Assembly (NCBI RefSeq): GCF_016803135.1
Contig: NZ_JAEVFE010000002.1
Coordinates: 1 to 64,000 of the forward strand
Reading direction: 5' to 3'
DNA length: 64,000 nucleotides
DNA from: Altererythrobacter sp. C41
GTDB taxonomy: Bacteria; Pseudomonadota; Alphaproteobacteria; Sphingomonadales; Sphingomonadaceae
Below the pieces are notes generated by a model, which searched no databases, was not told the origin of the DNA, and was given only the letters and a program-made list of their open reading frames with translations. Shown piece after piece: positions 9,550 to 18,594 of this stretch. Position numbers and translations under genes: made by a program. Position 1 is the stretch's first letter, and each line of letters begins with the position of its first letter.

Positions 9550-9748
9550 CGCGCCTCCTCCGCAGGTCGCGATGCATGGTCTCGCGACCCGACCCGAGCG
9601 TGCTCTATGCCGCAATCCCTGCCCGATTAAAGTAAAGACCGGCTTAAGCTGCGGCGGACCGAGTCGTTCGCGCGGCGGCCTGCGGGAACTCCGCCGCACG
9701 GCGCCGGCGCGGCTTGCCGCGCGCCCTCCCCGATGCCACATTCACCGA

Positions 9749-12238
9749 GTGACCGATGGCACCATCAAAGCGGTCCTCGGACCCACCAATACCGGGAAGA
9801 CCCATCTGGCGATCGAGCGGATGTGTGCCCATTCATCGGGTGCGATCGGTTTTCCGCTGCGCCTGCTCGCGCGCGAGGTCTACGACCGCGTGGTAGCGAT
9901 CAAGGGGGAGAGCCAGGTCGCCCTGATCACCGGCGAGGAACGGATCGAGCCGGCGAGCGCGCGCTATTTCTGCTGCACGGCCGAGGCCATGCCGCGAACC
10001 GGCGGCGGCCATGCCTTCGTCGCACTCGACGAGGCGCAGCTTTCCGCCGACCGCGAACGGGGGCACGTCTTCACCGATCGCCTGCTCCATGCCCGCGGGC
10101 GGGAGGAGACCATGCTGCTCGGCGCGGCGACGCTGGAGCCGGTCGTTGGGTCGCTGATCCCGCGCGCCGAGATCGTCGAGCGGCCGCGCTTCTCCACGCT
10201 GACGCATGCCGGCGCGCGCAAGCTCTCGCGCCTGCCGCCGCGGAGCGCGATCGTCGCCTTCTCCGTCGAGCAGGTCTACGCCGTCGCCGAAATGCTGCGC
10301 CGGTTTCGCGGCGGGGCGGCGGTGGTCATGGGCGCGCTGAGCCCCGAGACCCGCAACAAGCAGGTTGCGATGTTCCAGTCGGGCGAGGTCGACTACATCG
10401 TCGCGACCGACGCGATCGGCATGGGCCTGAACCTTGACGTCACCCACGTCGCCTTCGCCTCGCTGACCAAGTTCGACGGCGTGCGCCAGCGGCGGCTGAC
10501 CCCGGCGGAGATGGCGCAGATCGCCGGGCGCGCGGGGCGCCACCAGAAGGACGGCACCTTCGGCACGCTCGCCGCCGGCAAGGGCCCGGTCCCCGAGTTC
10601 ACCGACGAGGAAGTCTACGCGATCGAGGAGCATCGCTTCGCGCCCCTGACCAAGCTGTTCTGGCGCGAGGCCGAACCGCGCTTCGACAGCCTTCGCACGC
10701 TCATCGCCGATCTCGAGGCCCCCCCGGCCGAGCCCCAGCTCGTATCCGCGCCCGAGACGATCGATCTCGCGGTTCTCAAGCGGCTGGCGGACGAACCCAT
10801 CGCCGCTGACGTCAAGGGTGCAGGGCTGGTGCGGCGGTTCTGGGAAGCCTGCTCGCTGCCCGATTTCCGCCAGCTCGGCCCGGACGTCCACGCCCGCTTC
10901 GTCGCGCGGCTGTGGCAGGATCTGGCGCGCGGGCATCTCGGCGCGGACTACGTCGCGGCACGCATTGCGGAACTCGACCGCGTGCAGGGCGACATCGACA
11001 CACTGCAGGGCCGCATCGCGGCGATCCGCAGTTGGGCCTATATCTGCCAGCGGCCCGACTGGGTCCTGGCGCGCGACGAGATGGCCGCGCGTGCAAGAGC
11101 AGTGGAAGCGAGGCTGTCGGATGCGCTACACGCAAGGCTGACCGAACGTTTCGTCAACCGGAGGACCACGATCCTGATGAAGAGCCTGGGCACCGATCCT
11201 GCGCTGCTGCCCGTCACCCTGGCGGAAGACGGCGCGCTGCTGGTGGAGGACGAGCCGATCGGCCATGTCGAGGGTTTCCGCTTCAAGGTCGATCACACGG
11301 CCAGCCATGGCGACCGCAAGATGCTGCTTGCCGCGGGCGAGAAGGCCCTGCCCCGCATCCTGTCGGACCGCGCCGAGACGCTGATCGCCTCGCAGATGGA
11401 AGGCGCGGAGCTGACGGGCGGCGCGATCCGCTGGCAGGGACAGGATCTGGCGCGGCTGGAGCCGGGCCCCGACGCCGTTCACCCGCGCATCGTGCCCGCG
11501 CGCGAGCTCCACGCCCTTCCCGAAGCCGTGCGCGAGCGGCTGGTGCAGGCCATCGCGGACTGGCTCGCCGCGGCGCTGGCACCGCTCGAACCGCTCGCCC
11601 GGCTGGAGGAAGCGGCCAGGGACCCCGAGGCGGGCTCGCAGGCGCGCGCGCTGCTGCTGGGTCTGATCGGGGGACATGGGTTCGTCGCCCGCGAGAAAGC
11701 CGGGATCGAGCATCTGCCGAAGGACATGCGCCCGTTTCTGCGCCGGCTCGGCGTCACGTTCGGCGCGCTCGACGTCTTCGCTCCCGCCCTGCTGAAGCCC
11801 GCGCCGCGCGCGCTGCTCCATGCGCTCGGTTACGACCGGCGGCCGCTGCAGGAAGCCATGCAGCCGGTCATCGAAGGCGCGAAGGCCCTCCCCGCCGGCT
11901 ACCGCCCGGCTGGCCGCCAGGCGGTGCGTGTCGACATGGCCGAGAAGATCCTGCGCGCTGCCCATCAGACGCGCGGCGAGGCGAAGGCGCGCCGCTTCGT
12001 GCTCGATCCGGCGCTGGCCGTCTCCACCGGGCTGACGCCGGAGAACTGGCACCGCCTGCTCGGCGCGGCAGGCTTCCGCCGTCTTCCCGCGCGCAAGCTG
12101 GTCGAGGGTGCCTTCGGCCCGCCCGCACCGGACGTGTGGGAATGGCGCCCTTCGCGCCGGCGGCCGGCGGAACGTCAGCCCGACCGCAAGCCGCCCGCGA
12201 ACGGGGCCTTTGCGGCGCTGGCGGATCTCGTGCGGTGA
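9749..12238 (+). CDS. SUV3-like DEAD/DEXH RNA helicase
   Basis: An 829-residue helicase. Walker A LGPTNTGKTHLAIERM lies at residues 10-25, the Walker B variant is ALDEAQ, and the second RecA domain has FQSGEVDYIVATDAIGMGLNLD and QIAGRAGRHQKDGTFG. This is the pattern of mitochondrial SUV3 and its alphaproteobacterial homologues. A long C-terminal half of unknown detail ends in a basic, proline-rich tail. GTG at 9749 is chosen because the frame upstream lacks helicase likeness and SUV3 proteins begin just before GPTNTGKT. It overlaps the S4-protein gene by one base (TGATG), so the two are translationally coupled, consistent with a joint role in RNA metabolism. Confidence 0.88.
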   Translation: MTDGTIKAVLGPTNTGKTHLAIERMCAHSSGAIGFPLRLLAREVYDRVVAIKGESQVALITGEERIEPASARYFCCTAEAMPRTGGGHAFVALDEAQLSADRERGHVFTDRLLHARGREETMLLGAATLEPVVGSLIPRAEIVERPRFSTLTHAGARKLSRLPPRSAIVAFSVEQVYAVAEMLRRFRGGAAVVMGALSPETRNKQVAMFQSGEVDYIVATDAIGMGLNLDVTHVAFASLTKFDGVRQRRLTPAEMAQIAGRAGRHQKDGTFGTLAAGKGPVPEFTDEEVYAIEEHRFAPLTKLFWREAEPRFDSLRTLIADLEAPPAEPQLVSAPETIDLAVLKRLADEPIAADVKGAGLVRRFWEACSLPDFRQLGPDVHARFVARLWQDLARGHLGADYVAARIAELDRVQGDIDTLQGRIAAIRSWAYICQRPDWVLARDEMAARARAVEARLSDALHARLTERFVNRRTTILMKSLGTDPALLPVTLAEDGALLVEDEPIGHVEGFRFKVDHTASHGDRKMLLAAGEKALPRILSDRAETLIASQMEGAELTGGAIRWQGQDLARLEPGPDAVHPRIVPARELHALPEAVRERLVQAIADWLAAALAPLEPLARLEEAARDPEAGSQARALLLGLIGGHGFVAREKAGIEHLPKDMRPFLRRLGVTFGALDVFAPALLKPAPRALLHALGYDRRPLQEAMQPVIEGAKALPAGYRPAGRQAVRVDMAEKILRAAHQTRGEAKARRFVLDPALAVSTGLTPENWHRLLGAAGFRRLPARKLVEGAFGPPAPDVWEWRPSRRRPAERQPDRKPPANGAFAALADLVR

Positions 12239-12522
12239 TGCGGATCGACCGGCTGCTGTGCCACTTGCGCTTCGTGAAGACGCGCGCGCGGGCACAGACG
12301 CTGGTCGAGGCGGGACACGTGCGGCGCAACGGCCAGCGGGTCACCCGCGCGAGCCAGCCGGTCGCACCGGGCGACGTGCTCACCTTTCCCATCGGAAAGG
12401 CGGTGCGTGTGATCGAACTGCTGGAACTGCCCGCGCGCCGCGGCCCGGCGTCCGAAGCGCAGGCATGTTATCGCGCGCTTGACCCGGACGGGCAAACCGC
12501 CATAGCAGCGGCTAAACCGTGA
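12238..12522 (+). CDS. S4-domain RNA-binding protein (Hsp15-like)
   Basis: A 94-residue protein consisting of one S4 domain: [35 protein letters not shown] followed by PGDVLTF. It resembles the ribosome-associated heat-shock protein Hsp15, which binds stalled 50S subunits, but the C-terminal part is short. The ATG is in the TGATG overlap with the helicase stop; a GTG directly before it is also possible. Position between the helicase and fdxA is a conserved-looking arrangement for alphaproteobacteria (from memory, not searched). Confidence 0.85.
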   Translation: MRIDRLLCHLRFVKTRARAQTLVEAGHVRRNGQRVTRASQPVAPGDVLTFPIGKAVRVIELLELPARRGPASEAQACYRALDPDGQTAIAAAKP

Positions 12523-12556
12523 ACCAGGGCCGAGCCCGCAAAGGAAGCGCTTCCCA

Positions 12557-12895
12557 ATGACCTATGTCGTCACCGACGCCTGCATCAAGTGCAAGTATAC
12601 CGACTGCGTCGAGGTCTGTCCGGTCGACTGTTTCTACGAGGGCGAGAACATGCTGGTGATCAACCCCAGCGAATGCATCGACTGTGGCGTGTGCGAGCCC
12701 GAGTGCCCGGCCGAAGCGATCCTGCCCGATACCGAGAGCGGCCTCGAACAGTGGCTCGAGCTCAACACCAAGTACTCCGCCGAATGGCCGAACATCACGA
12801 GCCAGAAGGAGCCGCCCGCCGACGCCGACGAGCACAAGGGCGAGGAAGGCAAGTTCGAGAAGTACTTCACGCCGGAGCCCGGCGAAGGCGACTAA
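12557..12895 (+). CDS. fdxA: Seven-iron ferredoxin FdxA
   Basis: A 112-residue ferredoxin. The first cysteine group [17 protein letters not shown] and the second [12 protein letters not shown] are those of the 3Fe-4S/4Fe-4S bacterial ferredoxin of the Azotobacter FdI type, followed by a C-terminal extension rich in acidic residues and ending FTPEPGEGD. The protein is a cytoplasmic electron carrier; its partners are not known. It lies 34 bases after the S4 gene, preceded by AAGGAAG as a plausible ribosome binding site. Confidence 0.93.
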   Translation: MTYVVTDACIKCKYTDCVEVCPVDCFYEGENMLVINPSECIDCGVCEPECPAEAILPDTESGLEQWLELNTKYSAEWPNITSQKEPPADADEHKGEEGKFEKYFTPEPGEGD

Positions 12896-12959
12896 CAAGC
12901 CGGTCCGAAAGCGGCGCCCGGCGGCCCGATTCGGACACCTGCACTGCGGACTCGCAATT

Positions 12960-12989
12960 TTGTTGCTGTTATGCTATATAATGCAACAA
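12960..12989 (+). promoter_or_regulatory. Candidate carD promoter with -10 inside an inverted repeat
   Basis: A perfect TATAAT at 12977-12982 lies within 7-base inverted repeat arms TTGTTGC (12960-12966) and GCAACAA (12983-12989). No good -35 box sits 16-18 bases upstream, so either a factor assists or the match is fortuitous. It would give carD a leader of about 150 bases. The local AT content is conspicuous in a GC-rich background. Confidence 0.4.
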
Positions 12990-13142
12990 CTGCACCGGTC
13001 GTGGCCGGTCGCAGGCGTGACAGCAGGAAGGTCCGGACCACTCGCGACAGGACAATCGACCGTTCGACCGCGCCCGATGCGGCGCGGTGCAAGGGCGATT
13101 TGACTCTGCCTCCCGGGGCCCGACCGCAGAAAGGACTTTTGC

Positions 13143-13676
13143 ATGGCTAGCAAGGCTCCCGCCTTCGATGTCGGCGACTACGTCGTCTATCCCAAGCACG
13201 GCGTCGGCCGTGTGATCGAGCTGCAGAACGAAGAAATCGCCGGGATGCAGCTCGAGCTCTACGTGCTTCGCTTCGAGAAGGAGCGGATGACGCTCCGCGT
13301 GCCCACCAACAAGGTCGAGGCGATCGGCATGCGCAAGCTGTCGAGCGACAAGACGCTGAAGGAAGCGATGGAGACGCTCAAGGGCAAGCCGAAGGTCAAG
13401 CGCACGATGTGGAGCCGCCGCGCGCAGGAATACGAAGCGAAGATCAACTCGGGCGACCTCGTCTCGATCGCCGAGGTGACCCGCGACCTGTTCCGCCCGG
13501 AGGATCAGCCAGAGCAGTCCTATTCCGAGCGGCAGATCTTCGAGGCCGCCTCGAGCCGCCTGGCCCGCGAGCTGGCGGCGATGGAGAAGACCGACGAGCC
13601 CGCCGCGCTCGAGAAGATCCTCAATGTCCTGCGCGAACATGCGCCGCAGTACTACGAGAACGCCGAAGAGGCCTGA
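13143..13676 (+). CDS. carD: CarD family transcription regulator
   Basis: A 177-residue protein with an N-terminal RNA-polymerase-interacting Tudor-like domain (FDVGDYVVYPKHGVGRV, close to TRCF-RID) and a helical C-terminal domain with ERMTLRVPTNKVEAIGMRKLS. CarD binds RNA polymerase beta subunit and stabilises open complexes, acting on many promoters including rRNA. ATG at 13143 has AGAAAGGA upstream. A strong intrinsic terminator follows, so carD ends its transcription unit. Confidence 0.92.
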   Translation: MASKAPAFDVGDYVVYPKHGVGRVIELQNEEIAGMQLELYVLRFEKERMTLRVPTNKVEAIGMRKLSSDKTLKEAMETLKGKPKVKRTMWSRRAQEYEAKINSGDLVSIAEVTRDLFRPEDQPEQSYSERQIFEAASSRLARELAAMEKTDEPAALEKILNVLREHAPQYYENAEEA

Positions 13677-13704
13677 TTTCGACTAAGCGTCGTATCCGAC
13701 CGAC

Positions 13705-13735
13705 GAAAGGCCGCCCCCCGGGGCGGCCTTTTTCG
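13705..13735 (+). terminator. Rho-independent terminator of carD
   Basis: The hairpin AAAGGCCGCCCC / GGGGCGGCCTTT with a three-base loop (13706-13731) runs into a T-run (CTTTTTC). It lies about 30 bases after the carD stop and is among the clearest intrinsic terminators in the window. Confidence 0.9.
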
Positions 13736-13816
13736 TATCGCGGTTGAACGCACGATGCCGCTGTATTATGTCGGCAACACGGGCTGGGTCCATTTCGGAC
13801 ACGAGGAAGGGTTCAC

Positions 13817-14602
13817 ATGCTGCAGAAGATTCTCAAGGGGGTTGCCCCGGTTGTCGCGCTGATGATGGCCAGTGGCTGTAACGGAAGCTTCAACATCAAC
13901 GGTTCCGACGGGGTTCCGCTTTCCGAGCTCGATCTCACCGGCAAGAGCCCGACGGAAGTGGTCGCGGCCGGGCCGGACAGCGTGATCGTGACCCGCGGCG
14001 AGACCCTCGCCATCGACGTCAGCGGCGACCAGGAAGCGGTCGACGCGCTGCGCTTCACACTCGACGAGGAAACGCTCGGCGTCATGCGCGAGAACGAGAA
14101 CTGGAGCAGCACCGACGGCCGCGCCACGGTGCGCGTCACCCTGCCCCGGCTCGAGAAGCTCGTCGTCGCCGGCTCCGGCACGGTCGAGGCGGACGTGATC
14201 GACGGGAATGCGGAAGTGACGATCGCCGGCAGCGGATCGGCGAATACCACCCGGGTCGACGCCGAGGTGCTCGAAGTGAACATCGCCGGATCGGGCACTT
14301 ACCGCGCAGCCGGCCGGGCGACCACGCTCGAGCTCAACATCGCCGGATCGGGCGAAGCCGAAATGGAACAGCTCAAGGTCGACAAGGCCGACATCACCAT
14401 CGCCGGGTCGGGCGATGCGGCGTTCGCTTCCGACGGAACGGTCGAAGCGTCGATCATGGGTTCGGGCGACGTGTCGGTGACCGGCTCCGCCACCTGCACG
14501 ATCAGCTCTATGGGTTCGGGCACGCTCAAGTGCACCCCGGCCGCCTCCGGCGCGAGCGCCGATGCCGCGCCGGAAGCGACGCCAACGCCCGAAGCGGAAT
14601 AA
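13817..14602 (+). CDS. Head GIN domain (DUF2807) putative lipoprotein
   Basis: A 261-residue exported protein. The N-terminus MLQKILKGVAPVVALMMASGCNGS is a signal peptide with a lipobox-like MASGC (cysteine about residue 21). The body is a repetitive beta-helix with repeated VAGSG/IAGSGS/IAGSGT/IAGSGE/IAGSGD/MGSGD steps at about 15-25 residue spacing, the hallmark of DUF2807 'head GIN' domains. The C-terminus is a low-complexity alanine/proline tail. No enzymatic residues are evident; a surface or adhesive structural role is possible but unproven. Confidence 0.85.
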   Translation: MLQKILKGVAPVVALMMASGCNGSFNINGSDGVPLSELDLTGKSPTEVVAAGPDSVIVTRGETLAIDVSGDQEAVDALRFTLDEETLGVMRENENWSSTDGRATVRVTLPRLEKLVVAGSGTVEADVIDGNAEVTIAGSGSANTTRVDAEVLEVNIAGSGTYRAAGRATTLELNIAGSGEAEMEQLKVDKADITIAGSGDAAFASDGTVEASIMGSGDVSVTGSATCTISSMGSGTLKCTPAASGASADAAPEATPTPEAE

Positions 14603-14665
14603 ATTCGTACACATTCATCGCCGCGACGCTTTCGACAGGCTATGCTGCGCTCAGGAGGAGTTCCC

Positions 14666-15001
14666 ATGCGCGGCATAGTCTTGGCTTCCATCGTTCTGCC
14701 CAGCGCGTTCATGCTCGGCGGCTGTCTCGCGAAAGCAGCGGTCGGCGCAGTGACGGCGCCGGTGAGAATCGCCAGCGGGGCGGTCGATCTCGCCACCACG
14801 AGCCAATCCGAAGCGGACGAGAAACGCGGGCGCGAACTGCGCCAGCGCGAGGCGCAGCTCGGCCGGCTCGAGCGCCGCTATGCGGACGAGATGCGCGACT
14901 GCAGCGACGGCGACCGCCGTGCTTGCGACAAGGCGCGGCAGACCTACGGCGAGATCCAGGTCCTGCTGCCCAGCGTTCCGGCCGCCCCCGAGCCGCGCTA
15001 G
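14666..15001 (+). CDS. Small putative lipoprotein, unknown function
   Basis: A 111-residue protein beginning MRGIVLASIVLPSAFMLGGCLAKAAVG, a signal peptide with lipobox MLGGC. The rest contains a charged, probably coiled-coil stretch (EADEKRGRELRQREAQLGRLERRY) and two cysteines in DCSDGDRRACDKARQTYGE. The ATG at 14666 is chosen because AGGAGGAG precedes it by about six bases; an ATG eight codons earlier lacks a site and would spoil the signal peptide. I do not recognise the family; similar short proteins with this start are widespread in Sphingomonadales by impression only. Confidence 0.75.
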   Translation: MRGIVLASIVLPSAFMLGGCLAKAAVGAVTAPVRIASGAVDLATTSQSEADEKRGRELRQREAQLGRLERRYADEMRDCSDGDRRACDKARQTYGEIQVLLPSVPAAPEPR

Positions 15002-15007
15002 CCCGCC

Positions 15008-15961
15008 TCAGGCCGCGGCGCGGCGTAGCCGGTCGTTGATCGCGACGCCGATCCCCGCTTCCGGGACCGCCGCGACCGCGACTCGCGGCAGATCGGACCG
15101 CGCCGCCTCGTGCAGACAGGCGTAGAGCCGCGCGGCAGCTTCGCCGAGATCGCCCCTGAGCGACAGGCTGCAGTGGCCCGTAACGTCGCCGAAACCGATC
15201 ATGAACTCGTCCGGCGCAGCGGCGGCGGCGTTCAGGCGAACCGGCTTTCCCGGCGCGTAGTGGCTGGCGAGCTGGCCCGGCGCCTCGATCGCATCGCCCG
15301 CGCCGCCGCTCTCGCGCGGTGCGCCTAACAGCCGCTGGTGGAGCGCGTCGAGATCCACCGGTCCGGGGCGCAGCTCGTCCCAGCGGCCATCCTCGCGGAT
15401 GGCGAGGATCGTCGATTCGACCCCCTCTTCGCAGGGCCCCGCATCGAGAATGAGGTCGATCCGGCCATCGAGCGAGGCGGAGACGTGTTCCGCCCGTGTC
15501 GGGCTGATGAAGCCGCTGCGGTTCGCCGAGGGCGCCGCGAGCGGAAAATCGCAGGCGGCAAGCAATGCCCGCATCGCCGGGTGCGCTGGCGCGCGCAGGG
15601 CCACGGTCGGCAGGCCGGCGGTAACCGCCGCCGCCAGGCCCGCGTCCTCGCGCCGGGACAGGACCAGCGTCAGCGGCCCGGGCCAGACGGACCGGGCGAG
15701 ACGGTCCGCGTCACGTTCCAGCCGGGCGTACCGGGCGGCCTGTTCCGCGTCGCGGACGTGCACGATCAGCGGATTGAAGCTCGGCCGGCCCTTGGCTTGA
15801 TAGATGCGCGCCACGGCGTGGTCGCTGTCGGCCCGTGCGGCTAGGCCGTAGACCGTCTCGGTAGGCACCGCGACCAGCCCGCCGCCGGCGAGAATATTCG
15901 CTGCGCGAGCAATTCCTTTCGCATCTGCAAAAACTGTTTCGGTCGCGTTCTTGCCGCTCAT
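15008..15961 (-). CDS. L-threonylcarbamoyladenylate synthase (Sua5 type)
   Basis: A 317-residue protein that makes threonylcarbamoyl-AMP from threonine, bicarbonate and ATP for the t6A modification of ANN-decoding tRNAs. The catalytic YrdC domain shows GGLVAVPTETVYGLAARAD, KGRPSFNPLIVHV, VWPGPLTLVL and PLAAPSANRSGFISPT. The additional C-terminal domain after a linker (PGQLASHYAPGKPVRL) marks the longer Sua5 form rather than short TsaC. It converges with the small lipoprotein gene, six bases apart. Confidence 0.92.
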   Translation of the reverse strand: MSGKNATETVFADAKGIARAANILAGGGLVAVPTETVYGLAARADSDHAVARIYQAKGRPSFNPLIVHVRDAEQAARYARLERDADRLARSVWPGPLTLVLSRREDAGLAAAVTAGLPTVALRAPAHPAMRALLAACDFPLAAPSANRSGFISPTRAEHVSASLDGRIDLILDAGPCEEGVESTILAIREDGRWDELRPGPVDLDALHQRLLGAPRESGGAGDAIEAPGQLASHYAPGKPVRLNAAAAAPDEFMIGFGDVTGHCSLSLRGDLGEAAARLYACLHEAARSDLPRVAVAAVPEAGIGVAINDRLRRAAA

Positions 15962-16011
15962 ACCCGCGCGCTATATGCGCATCGGCGCAAAGCCAAGGGG
16001 AACCGCACGAC

Positions 16012-17751
16012 GTGACCTATTCGCCCGCCACCCAGGACCAGTTGCTCGCCATCCGCGTCAATGCGGGAATCGCCGACCTCGCCGCCTCCGAACGCTTCGC
16101 CGCGGCCGAATCCGACATGGTCGAGGCGATCGTCGAAGGCATCGGCGCTTTCGCGGCAGGCGAATGGGCGCCGCTGAACCGCGCGGGCGACCTGGAAGGC
16201 GCGAAGCTGGAGAACGGCGTGGTCCGTCTGGCGGCCGGGTTCGCAGAGGCCTATGCCGACTATGTCGCGCAGGGCTGGAACGCGATCGCCGGCCCGGCGG
16301 AATTCGGTGGCCAGGGCCTGCCCTTTACGCTCGCCTGCAACGTGCTCGAGAACCTCGGCACCGCGAACATGGCTTTCAGCCTGCTGCCGATGCTCTCGGT
16401 CGGCGCGACCGAGGCGCTCGATCATCACGGGAGCGAGGCGCAGAAGGCGCTCTACCTGCCGAAGCTGGTCAGCGGCCAGTGGTCGGGTACGATGAACCTC
16501 ACCGAGCCGCAGGCGGGCAGCGACCTCGGCGCGCTGCGCACGACCGCGACGCCGATCGAGGGCGGAGAGCACGCCGGCAAGTACCGGATCGCCGGGCAGA
16601 AGATCTTCATCACCTTCGGCGAGCACGATCTGGCCGAGAACATCATTCATCTCGTCCTCGCACGCCTGCCCGGCGCGCCCGAGGGCAGCCGCGGTATATC
16701 GCTGTTCCTCGTGCCCAAGTACCATATCAACGACGACGGCTCGCCCGGTCCGCGGAACGACGTGCGGTGCGTCAGCCTCGAGCACAAGCTCGGCATCCAT
16801 GCCTCGCCGACCTGCGTGATGAGCTACGGCGACAACGGCGAATGCATCGGCGAGCTCGTCGGCGCCGAAAACCGCGGGCTCGCGGCGATGTTCACGATGA
16901 TGAACAACGCGCGGATCAACGTCGGCAACCAGGGCGTGCAGATCGGTGAGCGCGCCACGCAGGCCGCGCTAGCCTATGCGCGCGAGCGCGTGCAGTCGGC
17001 GCGTGCCGGGTCGCCCGACAAGACGCCGGTCGCGATCGCCGAGCATCCCGACGTGCGCCGCATGCTGCTGCGGATGAAAGCGCTGACCGAAGGCGCGCGC
17101 GCGCTCCTCTACTACACCGCGGGCCAGGTCGATCGCGGCACGCTGGGCGACGAGGCCGCCGATGGGCGCGGCGACGTGCTCGTGCCGCTGATCAAGGCCT
17201 GGGGGACCGATGTCGGCGTGGAAGTCGCCAGCCTCGGCGTGCAGGTCCATGGCGGCATGGGCTTCATCGAGGAGACCGGCGCGGCGCAGCATTACCGCGA
17301 CGCGCGCATCGCCCCGATCTACGAAGGCACCAACGGCATCCAGGCTGCCGACCTGGTCACGCGCAAGCTGGGGCTCGAGAACGGCGCGGTGTTCGCCGCA
17401 TTGATGGCGGATATCGCGCGCGACGCGGCGGGCGACGAACCGGCCCTCGCCGCGCTCGCGAACGACTGCGCCGCGATCGGCGAATGGATGGGCGATACTG
17501 CGACGCTGGATGATCGGCTCGCGGGCAGTGTGCCGTTCTGCACGATGTCCGCCGTTGCGGTCGCCGGGTGGCAGTTGCTCCGGCAGCTCCGCGCGGTCGA
17601 GGCCGGCGAGGCGCCGGGCCCCGCCGCCAAGCGCGCGAGCGTGCGCTTCTTTCTCGACCGGATCGTGCCCGAGGCCACCGGTCTCAAGGCCTCGGCCATG
17701 GCGGGCGCAGAGCCGCTCTACGCGCTCACAAGCGAGCAACTCGCGGGATGA
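16012..17751 (+). CDS. Acyl-CoA dehydrogenase (DmdC-like long form)
   Basis: A 579-residue flavoprotein, longer than classical 380-residue dehydrogenases. It has the N-terminal extension and the central motifs MNLTEPQAGSDLGALRT, ITFGEHD, CVSLEHKLGIHASPTCVM, MMNNARINVGNQGV, QVHGGMGFIEETGAAQHYRDARIAPIYEGTNGIQA, where YEGTNGIQ carries the probable catalytic glutamate. The layout resembles 3-methylmercaptopropionyl-CoA dehydrogenase and related enzymes, but such proteins are also used for general fatty acid oxidation; substrate is open. GTG start at 16012. It overlaps the DUF815 gene as ATGA. Confidence 0.88.
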   Translation: MTYSPATQDQLLAIRVNAGIADLAASERFAAAESDMVEAIVEGIGAFAAGEWAPLNRAGDLEGAKLENGVVRLAAGFAEAYADYVAQGWNAIAGPAEFGGQGLPFTLACNVLENLGTANMAFSLLPMLSVGATEALDHHGSEAQKALYLPKLVSGQWSGTMNLTEPQAGSDLGALRTTATPIEGGEHAGKYRIAGQKIFITFGEHDLAENIIHLVLARLPGAPEGSRGISLFLVPKYHINDDGSPGPRNDVRCVSLEHKLGIHASPTCVMSYGDNGECIGELVGAENRGLAAMFTMMNNARINVGNQGVQIGERATQAALAYARERVQSARAGSPDKTPVAIAEHPDVRRMLLRMKALTEGARALLYYTAGQVDRGTLGDEAADGRGDVLVPLIKAWGTDVGVEVASLGVQVHGGMGFIEETGAAQHYRDARIAPIYEGTNGIQAADLVTRKLGLENGAVFAALMADIARDAAGDEPALAALANDCAAIGEWMGDTATLDDRLAGSVPFCTMSAVAVAGWQLLRQLRAVEAGEAPGPAAKRASVRFFLDRIVPEATGLKASAMAGAEPLYALTSEQLAG

Positions 17752-18590
17752 CGCGGGGGACTTCGGCCGATCAGGGAGATCCCCTGGCGCGCATCGCCGA
17801 AGCGCTGGAAAGACTCGCGGGCGACGCCGCACCGGCGACCGACTGGCACGCAGCGCCCGCTTACGTGTGGGACGGGCGCTCGGCACGTCTGGTCGGCGCG
17901 ATCGATGCGCCGCCGCTCACGCTGCTTCAGGGTATCGACGCCCAGCGCGACATCGTCGCCGCCAACGTCGTGCGGATCGCCCAGGGCCACGCCGCGCACG
18001 ACATGCTGCTGTGGGGCGCGCGCGGCATGGGCAAATCGGCGCTGGTGCGTGCCTCGGTCGTCGCGGCGCAGGCCGCAGTGCCGCGCGGGCTGGCGCTTGT
18101 GCAGGTCGCGGCGGACGCCCTGCCCTCGCTCCCGCACCTGTTTGCGCAGCTCCGCGGGGCCGGGCGCAACTTCCTCGTCTACATCGACGACCTCGGCTTC
18201 GGCGAGGAGGATTCGGCCGGGCCGCGCCACTTGCGGAGCTGGCTGGAAGGCGGCGTCGAGGCGCGGCCGGCGAACGTGCGCCTCGCCGTCACGTCGAACC
18301 GCCGCGCGATCGTGCCGCGGCATTCGCGCGAGCAGGACGATCCGCTGAACCCGCGCGACGCGGTCGACGACACGCTTGCGCTCGCCGACCGGTTCGGCCT
18401 TTCGATCGGCTTCCACAACTGCACGCAGGACGACTACCTCGCCATCATCCGCGGCTATGCGGACGCCTACGGTCTCGACTGGAGCGAGGCCGACGCGCTC
18501 GAATGGGCGCGGCGGCGCGGTGCGCGTTCGGGGCGCACCGCATGGCATTACGTGAACGAGCTTGCCGGACGCGCCGGACGCGCGATCTGA
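17748..18590 (+). CDS. DUF815 AAA+ family ATP-binding protein
   Basis: A 280-residue ATPase. Before the Walker A GARGMGKSALVRA there is GIDAQRDIVAANVVRIAQGHAAHDMLLW, and Walker B is FLVYIDDLGF, followed by SNRRAIVPRH and DRFGLSIGFHNCTQDDYL. This is the DUF815 signature; the family is conserved but of unknown function. The ATG at 17748 overlaps the upstream stop (ATGA), indicating coupling to the acyl-CoA dehydrogenase. It converges with the following gene, four bases apart. Confidence 0.88.
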   Translation: MTRGTSADQGDPLARIAEALERLAGDAAPATDWHAAPAYVWDGRSARLVGAIDAPPLTLLQGIDAQRDIVAANVVRIAQGHAAHDMLLWGARGMGKSALVRASVVAAQAAVPRGLALVQVAADALPSLPHLFAQLRGAGRNFLVYIDDLGFGEEDSAGPRHLRSWLEGGVEARPANVRLAVTSNRRAIVPRHSREQDDPLNPRDAVDDTLALADRFGLSIGFHNCTQDDYLAIIRGYADAYGLDWSEADALEWARRRGARSGRTAWHYVNELAGRAGRAI

Positions 18591-18594
18591 GCCC

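Noticed and set aside
12992-13060. AGGAAGGTCCGGAC in the carD leader, resembling an RNase P RNA segment
   Set aside because: Only one short segment matches; the other conserved RNase P blocks and the required length of over 300 bases are absent before carD.
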